From JBDRMV01 sp043811795 (GTDB taxonomy: Bacteria > CG03): a DNA stretch of 9,281 nucleotides. The stretch lies in NCBI GenBank assembly GCA_043811795.1, contig JBDRMV010000072.1, positions 1-9,281 of the forward strand, written 5' to 3'. Every line of letters starts with the position of its first letter. Within the stretch, counting starts at the first letter, position 1. Under the pieces are notes generated by a model. The model did not search any database, was not told the origin of the DNA, and worked only from the letters and a program-made list of their open reading frames with translations. Position numbers and translations under genes: made by a program. Shown here piece by piece: positions 4,830 through 9,281 of this stretch.

Positions 4830-7224
4830 ATTTCTTTTTCAACTCCTCAAGAAGTTGACGATATCTTTGCTCGGGTCTGAGTTTATACGCAATTTGCATG
4901 TTTTTTTCCGCCTTAACGTAGTCCCCGAGGTTGTAATAACAAACCCCTGCAAAGTAATAAGTGCGGTGGTCCGCAACATTTTTATCGATTAAATCACTCG
5001 TGTCTTCAAGCGCTCCTTTCCAATCCCCGCTCTGTATTTTCCCCGACGACGATTGAAGCATGAATGTCAGGTAAGTTTCCTGCACCGTGTTCGGGGGGGG
5101 GCTATGCGGTTTTGACGCCTCTTTCTCAGACAGAATTTCATACAGATAAACGCCGTTTAAATCATATAATTTTTTCATGTATTTTTTCCAGAATTCGTTT
5201 AGAACCGCAAAGTTCTTTTTTTCAAAGTATAAAGTCCCATAGACGGCGGTTCTGATTGTTTCGGGTATATTTACGATAATGTGCGTGATTTCTTTTTGTT
5301 TGAGATAACTGTAAAATTCATCCGCATCACTTACATGGTTTAAGAACTCAATCAGAGGATTGTGCCCGGCAACATCGGAAGTGACGAATTTTCTTTTTAT
5401 GTAATAGCATTTGGAGTCCCTGAACATCAGGATTTTTGCATCCGCGGAAAGATTTTTGTTTGCGTACCTGTAGGCGCCGTATGAGGGGCAGGGGTAACTC
5501 GGCCTGGATGCAGAAAGATATTCGCTTTTTGATAAACTGCCTGTCAGAATGGAAAAGGGTTTATAAACGACGTGAGCGAGCGGGACCATAAACAGAAAAT
5601 TAATGGTTATTAAAAATATAAATACCCATAAAAGGATATTCCCTATAAATTTATTTATTTCTCCGGTTTTTACAACCGCGAAAGCCGCCGCCACGCTTAA
5701 TGCGGGTATCGCCGGCGTGTAATACTTAATTTTGGTATCCGGCGCCCACAGAACCCATAAGACGTAAGTAAAGAACGAAAACAATAAAAGTTTATAAACC
5801 GTTTTTTTGTTTTTGGCGTCAATTAAAAAAAACAACGGAATAAAAGCGAGGAAAACGGCTCCTATCATAAAATAATCAGGCGAACTGTATTTGTTACTGC
5901 CGCCTCCTTTTATGCTGAGATTCCACGGCACCGTCAAAAGATTTAGAAAATTCTGTTTTTTTCGCACCGGCGCTGAAAAATAATTTTTGATTTGGTCAGT
6001 GTGCGATTGGTGTGAATATTTAACATTCCAGTATTTGGCAAGAAACGGATGGACAGGATTACCGGATTCCACATAATTCTTAACAAGCCACGGAGAATAT
6101 GTCATTAGCGCAATTGCGCCGAATAACAAAATTTTTTTTATCTTTGTAAAAAAACAACTATCCTTTGAAAAAAATAACACAGCAGCCAGCCCTGACGAAA
6201 ATAAAATTCCCGAATATTTGGAGCCCATGGCAAAACCGGCAAGAATCGCAGACAGAATCAGCCACTTATTATCGCCTTTTATAGTCAGCGAATTAATTAA
6301 AGCGGATAAACTAAGGAAGGTGAATAACGTCAGCCCGATATCCGTTGTTGCCGACCATGACCTGCTGATAACCGTCGGGGTAAAATAAAAAACCGCGGCG
6401 CCGATAATACCCATAATCCGACTATTAAAGTTTTTTTCGCAAAAATAAAATATCCCTAAAATGGTTATCAATCCGCAGGAAAAATTGATTAATTTAGGCG
6501 TCATTTCGTTTTTCAGCATCATTCCCATCAGATAAACAATGGACATCAGGTGCGGGTAATGTGAAACAATTTTGTATGGGCTTGGAAGAATCCTGTGATA
6601 GTTACTGTAATAGTTTGGAAGACCTAAGTGATAATTCAGAGAATCGTAAAACATCTCCGGCGTAAAACTTATGAGAAAATTGAACAGGACGAGTAAAAAC
6701 AAAAGAAAAATAATAATTTTGTGCAGTAATGAAATTTGAAATTTCTTTGAAGCGCCCGTTTTCGCCAGAGGTAAAATTTCCTTTATTCCCAGTACGAAAA
6801 GCACAAGCCACAAAGGATAAAAGATTGACTTGTACAATAAACCGAAAATTCCCAGAAAGAAAACGATATAACCCAAAGACCCGAGACCGGCGCCGAACGA
6901 AAAAGTTAAATCTTCAAGCGGCGAACTCATTTTAATTTTTAGTAATTGAATAACCCTTCTTCCGATAAAAAAAGCGCCTGCTATAATACCGACGACCAGA
7001 AACAATGCGGATATATATTCAACCAATAAGTGCAGAAAATTGGTCAGATTGAATTGACCTTCCAATTTGAATAAATATGAAACATCCGGATTAATCCGGT
7101 GATACTTCATAAACCGTGACGTAACCACTCCGAGCCACACAATCGAAATTACGAAAAACAGAACTTCCGGTATTTTTATTCCGTTAGAGATAACTGCCCT
7201 TATTTTTTTTCTTTTATTTTCCAT
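4825..7224 (-). CDS. GT-C-type membrane glycosyltransferase with C-terminal TPR domain
   Basis: A 799-residue multi-spanning protein with many hydrophobic helices from about residue 17 to 550. The first large outer loop has PEMFYDSLNYHL (189-200) with Asp194 in the place of the catalytic Asp of GT-C enzymes (ArnT/PMT-like, GT39-type). TDIG (294-297) and MGSKYSG (333-339) are typical of this group. Such enzymes move a sugar from a lipid-phosphate carrier to an acceptor on the outer face of the inner membrane. A periplasmic-type domain (about 555-700) is followed by a Pro-rich linker and a TPR domain (about 717-795: SGDWKGALEDTSDLI, then YYFAGVCYYNLGDYVKAEKNMQIAYKLRP). The ATG at 7224 is preferred, overlapping the flippase stop by 11 bases; a GTG at 7281 would overlap by 68 and has no ribosome binding site. 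The C9 run (5093-5101 on +) lies in the linker. Substrate unknown. Confidence 0.8.
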   Translation of the reverse strand: MENKRKKIRAVISNGIKIPEVLFFVISIVWLGVVTSRFMKYHRINPDVSYLFKLEGQFNLTNFLHLLVEYISALFLVVGIIAGAFFIGRRVIQLLKIKMSSPLEDLTFSFGAGLGSLGYIVFFLGIFGLLYKSIFYPLWLVLFVLGIKEILPLAKTGASKKFQISLLHKIIIFLLFLLVLFNFLISFTPEMFYDSLNYHLGLPNYYSNYHRILPSPYKIVSHYPHLMSIVYLMGMMLKNEMTPKLINFSCGLITILGIFYFCEKNFNSRIMGIIGAAVFYFTPTVISRSWSATTDIGLTLFTFLSLSALINSLTIKGDNKWLILSAILAGFAMGSKYSGILFSSGLAAVLFFSKDSCFFTKIKKILLFGAIALMTYSPWLVKNYVESGNPVHPFLAKYWNVKYSHQSHTDQIKNYFSAPVRKKQNFLNLLTVPWNLSIKGGGSNKYSSPDYFMIGAVFLAFIPLFFLIDAKNKKTVYKLLLFSFFTYVLWVLWAPDTKIKYYTPAIPALSVAAAFAVVKTGEINKFIGNILLWVFIFLITINFLFMVPLAHVVYKPFSILTGSLSKSEYLSASRPSYPCPSYGAYRYANKNLSADAKILMFRDSKCYYIKRKFVTSDVAGHNPLIEFLNHVSDADEFYSYLKQKEITHIIVNIPETIRTAVYGTLYFEKKNFAVLNEFWKKYMKKLYDLNGVYLYEILSEKEASKPHSPPPNTVQETYLTFMLQSSSGKIQSGDWKGALEDTSDLIDKNVADHRTYYFAGVCYYNLGDYVKAEKNMQIAYKLRPEQRYRQLLEELKKKL
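5093..5101 (-). repeat. C9 homopolymer in the glycosyltransferase coding strand
   Basis: Nine G on the + strand (nine C in the coding strand) encode Ser-Pro-Pro-Pro at about residues 708-711, between the membrane enzyme and the TPR domain. With eight C the frame reaches TGA within about ten codons; with ten C it reaches TGA after about thirty. Either slip removes the TPR domain but leaves the GT-C part intact. Confidence 0.85.
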
Positions 7225-8530
7225 AATGGATTTTTTCTGCAAATTTCGCGAACTTGCTCCGGAGGACTTTAAAATCCTCACGTTTGATAAACACAGTATC
7301 CAGGAATTTATTTCCCGAGATGCTTAAAAACTTTTTCAGAACTATCACCGTCATTAGTATGTAAGATAAAGTTGAAGAGAGCGCGGCGCCGGAGATTCCC
7401 CACCTGGGAATAAACAGTAGGTTCAATATTATGTTTATTCCCAGTGCAACCCCTGAAGCGTAAGTAATAAATATCGGTTTTCCGCGGCCTATCAGGTCAA
7501 AATTGAGTACGTTGCAAACACTCAAAGCCGCTATTCCGGGAAGCAGAATTTTTAGCGGTTCATACGCAGAGATAAACTGTTTTCCGAAAAGAATCAGAAT
7601 AATACTCTTGCTTAAAGCAAAAAGAATACAAGCGCTAATCAGAGTTAAAAAAAGCGAGACCCTGCATATTTGAGGAGTGGAGCGGTAGGGAATTTCCCGG
7701 CTGGACTGCGCTATACGGGGAAAAAGCGCAAGACCAATGGAAGTCGGAAAAAATAAAAGGGCTTCTGCAATTAGAACGGATATACTGTAATACCCGACGA
7801 GTACCGCGCTCGTAAAAAAATTTATCAGCAATATGTCAAGGCGATAGTTGAGAAAATTCATTATGGTGGCCAAATATCCTTTGACGCCGAATTTGATTAA
7901 CTCTTTGCAAAATTTAAAATCTATTGACCAGTTTATTCCGGTCAATTTCTGCACAAAATAAATAGAAACCACTCCCGCAATTATATTAGTTAAGGTCCAT
8001 GCGAGAGTTGCGCCGAAAAGGCCTTTTTTAAAAATAATCAGAAAAACCAACAGGAATACAAGCAGAGGAAAGCTGCGTAAAAAATTCTGGACAATATTGT
8101 ATTCATCTATTCTGTTTGTCCCGAGCAGTATCAGGCCAAAATAAGATATGAAAAGAAAAAAAGGCAAAGTTAAAAGAGCAACACGCAGATAGGCGAGGGG
8201 AACACCCTTAAAAAATGAGGGCTGCAAAAAATTTAATGCAAATACACTAATAATCAAAAGCAGCAATCCGATAACAATTGCCAGTGAAAAAGAATTATTT
8301 GCAATTTTTTGCAAACCATATTCCTTCTTTCCCAAAAAATACACGTTCGCATGACCTATTCCTAAATCCCCTATTTTTGCAGCCAGAAACGGAAGTAAAA
8401 TAATCAACGTGTAAATTCCCTGTCCTTTGGGACCGAGGATACGGGCTATAAGAATGTTAGCGAGTGCGCCGGTAATTATAACGGCAATTCTGCCGCTGAA
8501 AATTTTCAAACTGTCTTTTGCCGCGCCCAT
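7214..8530 (-). CDS. polysaccharide/lipid-linked glycan flippase (Wzx/MOP family)
   Basis: A 438-residue protein with about a dozen predicted transmembrane helices over its whole length. It shows the usual start of oligosaccharide flippases: SGRIAVIITGALANILIARI followed by LGPKGQGIYTLIILLP, the conserved 'R-LGP-G-G-Y' turn after helix 1. A second half resembling the polysaccharide-biosynthesis C-terminal domain includes GYYSISVLIAEALLFFPTSI, GLALFPRIAQSSRE and the late GISGAALSSTLSYI. Such proteins move undecaprenyl-linked glycans from the cytoplasmic to the periplasmic face of the inner membrane. It lies 29 bases after the methyltransferase-like gene, and its end overlaps the glycosyltransferase start by 11 bases, suggesting translational coupling. 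The ATG at 8530 has only a weak upstream ribosome binding site. The substrate cannot be told from sequence. Confidence 0.9.
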   Translation of the reverse strand: MGAAKDSLKIFSGRIAVIITGALANILIARILGPKGQGIYTLIILLPFLAAKIGDLGIGHANVYFLGKKEYGLQKIANNSFSLAIVIGLLLLIISVFALNFLQPSFFKGVPLAYLRVALLTLPFFLFISYFGLILLGTNRIDEYNIVQNFLRSFPLLVFLLVFLIIFKKGLFGATLAWTLTNIIAGVVSIYFVQKLTGINWSIDFKFCKELIKFGVKGYLATIMNFLNYRLDILLINFFTSAVLVGYYSISVLIAEALLFFPTSIGLALFPRIAQSSREIPYRSTPQICRVSLFLTLISACILFALSKSIILILFGKQFISAYEPLKILLPGIAALSVCNVLNFDLIGRGKPIFITYASGVALGINIILNLLFIPRWGISGAALSSTLSYILMTVIVLKKFLSISGNKFLDTVFIKREDFKVLRSKFAKFAEKIHYGK

Positions 8531-8559
8531 GGTTTTATATTTTATCCGCTTGATACATT

Positions 8560-9219
8560 CTATTTGGTTCCGTGAACCCCGCTACGTGGAGTTGCGCCTA
8601 TATCCTGTAAAGCGGGGTGAATTCTAATAATGTCATGTTTAATTTCCACCACCCAGTCCGTGTGGTAATTGCGGACAAATTCCTTTAATTCTTCAATGGT
8701 AGGATAGTTATTTCGCCCGACAAAGAATCTCGCATCGTCTATAAGTATCACGTATCCCGAAGCAGAATGTGAAAAAATAGATTTTAGTTCCATGGTAACC
8801 GGCGTATCTTTATTTCCTTCGTGCGCATCAAGCCAGAACAGGCATGGCTGCGAAATAGAGCGCAATAAATCCGGCAGGACTTTACTGCTGTTCCCTTTAA
8901 TAATACGTATGTGAGAAAATTTGGAAAACTTTTTCTTTGCTTTTTCGTAGAGTGTTTCATTTAACTCAACTGAAAAAATGCGGTCAAAACAATTTCCGGT
9001 TGCCCTAATCATATCGCCAAGATAGGTGCCCGTTTCAATTAAAGTGCTTAAATTAAAATGCACGGCGTATTCTTTAACCGTATTCTGCTTTACCGGCGGC
9101 GGTGGAGGATTGGGTTCTCCTCTCAAATACCACTCCCAGAGGGCAAGAAGCATCCACATTTTCCACAAAAGGTTATAAAATACAGTGCTTTTTATTGCTT
9201 TTTTTATTTTAGACAGCAT
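8560..9219 (-). CDS. class I SAM methyltransferase-like protein of a glycan cluster
   Basis: A 219-residue protein. An N-terminal hydrophobic and Trp-rich segment (about 12-32: FYNLLWKMWMLLALWEWYL) may associate with membrane, and a five-Pro run (38-42) follows. The body looks like a Rossmann methyltransferase: LIETGTYLGDM (60-70) as the glycine-containing SAM loop, FSVELNETL (82-90) with acidic Glu85 for ribose binding, then CLFWLDAHEGNKDTPVTMEL (126-145) and VILIDDARFF (157-166). This layout recurs in unnamed proteins of polysaccharide clusters. Sugar or glycan methylation is inferred, not proven. The start ATG has AGGA five bases upstream and overlaps the end of the previous gene by 11 bases. 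The last 17 or so residues are encoded by a palindromic sequence (8576-8618) and look like an added tail. Confidence 0.65.
   Translation of the reverse strand: MLSKIKKAIKSTVFYNLLWKMWMLLALWEWYLRGEPNPPPPPVKQNTVKEYAVHFNLSTLIETGTYLGDMIRATGNCFDRIFSVELNETLYEKAKKKFSKFSHIRIIKGNSSKVLPDLLRSISQPCLFWLDAHEGNKDTPVTMELKSIFSHSASGYVILIDDARFFVGRNNYPTIEELKEFVRNYHTDWVVEIKHDIIRIHPALQDIGATPRSGVHGTK
8576..8618. repeat. palindromic sequence forming the 3' end of the methyltransferase-like gene
   Basis: ACCCCGCT (8576-8583) and AGCGGGGT (8611-8618) are perfect 8-bp inverted repeats. The 27-base centre has further imperfect pairing (GGA with TCC, TAC with GTA). It encodes residues about 201-215 (HPALQDIGATPRSGV) of the overlapping gene and is richer in G+C than its surroundings. 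It differs in sequence from the element at 4777-4829. Whether it is a dispersed repeat cannot be seen from one copy. Confidence 0.5.
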
Positions 9220-9280
9220 GCGATCCTGAATATATTACTTCTTTAATAAATTTGTCCAATTTTTCAAAGTTGTTTTCAAA
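9209..9280 (-). CDS. C-terminal end of an unidentified protein (cut by window edge)
   Basis: On the minus strand a frame is open from the right edge and ends at TAA 9211-9209. It gives 23 residues: FENNFEKLDKFIKEVIYSGS and then HAV. The charged amphipathic helix is compatible with the end of a glycosyltransferase or similar cluster enzyme, but nothing specific can be recognised. It overlaps the start of the methyltransferase-like gene by 11 bases, the same length as the flippase/glycosyltransferase overlap. This supports an operon that continues beyond the window. Confidence 0.5.
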   Translation of the reverse strand, partial: FENNFEKLDKFIKEVIYSGSHAV

Positions 9281-9281
9281 A

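Noticed and set aside
7225..7281. Longer start (GTG 7281) for the membrane glycosyltransferase
   Set aside because: It would overlap the flippase gene by 68 bases and lacks any ribosome binding site; the ATG at 7224 gives a short 11-base overlap and a typical Lys-rich cytoplasmic N-terminus.

Overview
The window most resembles a moderately AT-rich, diderm, uncultivated-type bacterium. Supporting signs are a C-terminal remnant of an outer-membrane beta-barrel protein, a lipoprotein, a lipid-linked glycan (flippase plus GT-C) cluster and compact palindromic intergenic elements. Omnitrophota, Elusimicrobiota or Firestonebacteria-like lineages are plausible, but I cannot fix the phylum by eye. 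No RNA gene, CRISPR array, transposase or integrase was found.

Left part (1-3131, + strand). A truncated TPR protein enters from the left edge. It is followed by a start-less, AT-rich 3' remnant of a PorV/PorQ-like outer-membrane barrel (307-513). Then come acetolactate synthase large subunit (ilvB, 526-2226) and small subunit (ilvN, 2649-3131), the two halves of the first common enzyme of branched-chain amino acid synthesis. Between them sits an AT-rich lipoprotein gene of unknown function (2256-2624), an odd passenger in a metabolic operon. ilvC does not follow.

Middle (3132-4692, + strand). A consensus-like sigma70 promoter (TTGACA, 17 bp, TAAAAT) precedes a leader of about 158 nt. The leader ends in a strong imperfect hairpin just before the ribosome binding site of rho, the transcription termination factor. 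This looks like a regulated rho leader.

Junction (4693-4829). After rho come the first 20 or so codons of plsY (glycerol-3-phosphate acyltransferase), cut off by a compact palindromic element made of two perfect hairpins inside one 10-bp inverted repeat. The TAG in each end of the element is the stop codon of the reading frame that converges on it: the plsY remnant from the left and the glycosyltransferase gene from the right.

Right part (4825-9281, - strand). This is a surface-glycan gene cluster, transcribed right to left: the tail of an unidentified gene, a class I methyltransferase-like protein, a Wzx-type flippase, and a large GT-C membrane glycosyltransferase fused to a C-terminal TPR domain. 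A run of nine C in the coding strand lies exactly at the linker between the GT-C part and the TPR part, so a one-base slip would remove the TPR domain. The last codons of the methyltransferase gene consist of a second palindromic sequence.

Overall: housekeeping genes (ilvBN, rho) on the left, a glycan cluster on the right, and a rearrangement scar marked by a palindromic element between them. The most unusual points are the plsY break with its stop-supplying element, the C9 tract, the lipoprotein inside ilvBN, and the rho leader hairpin.
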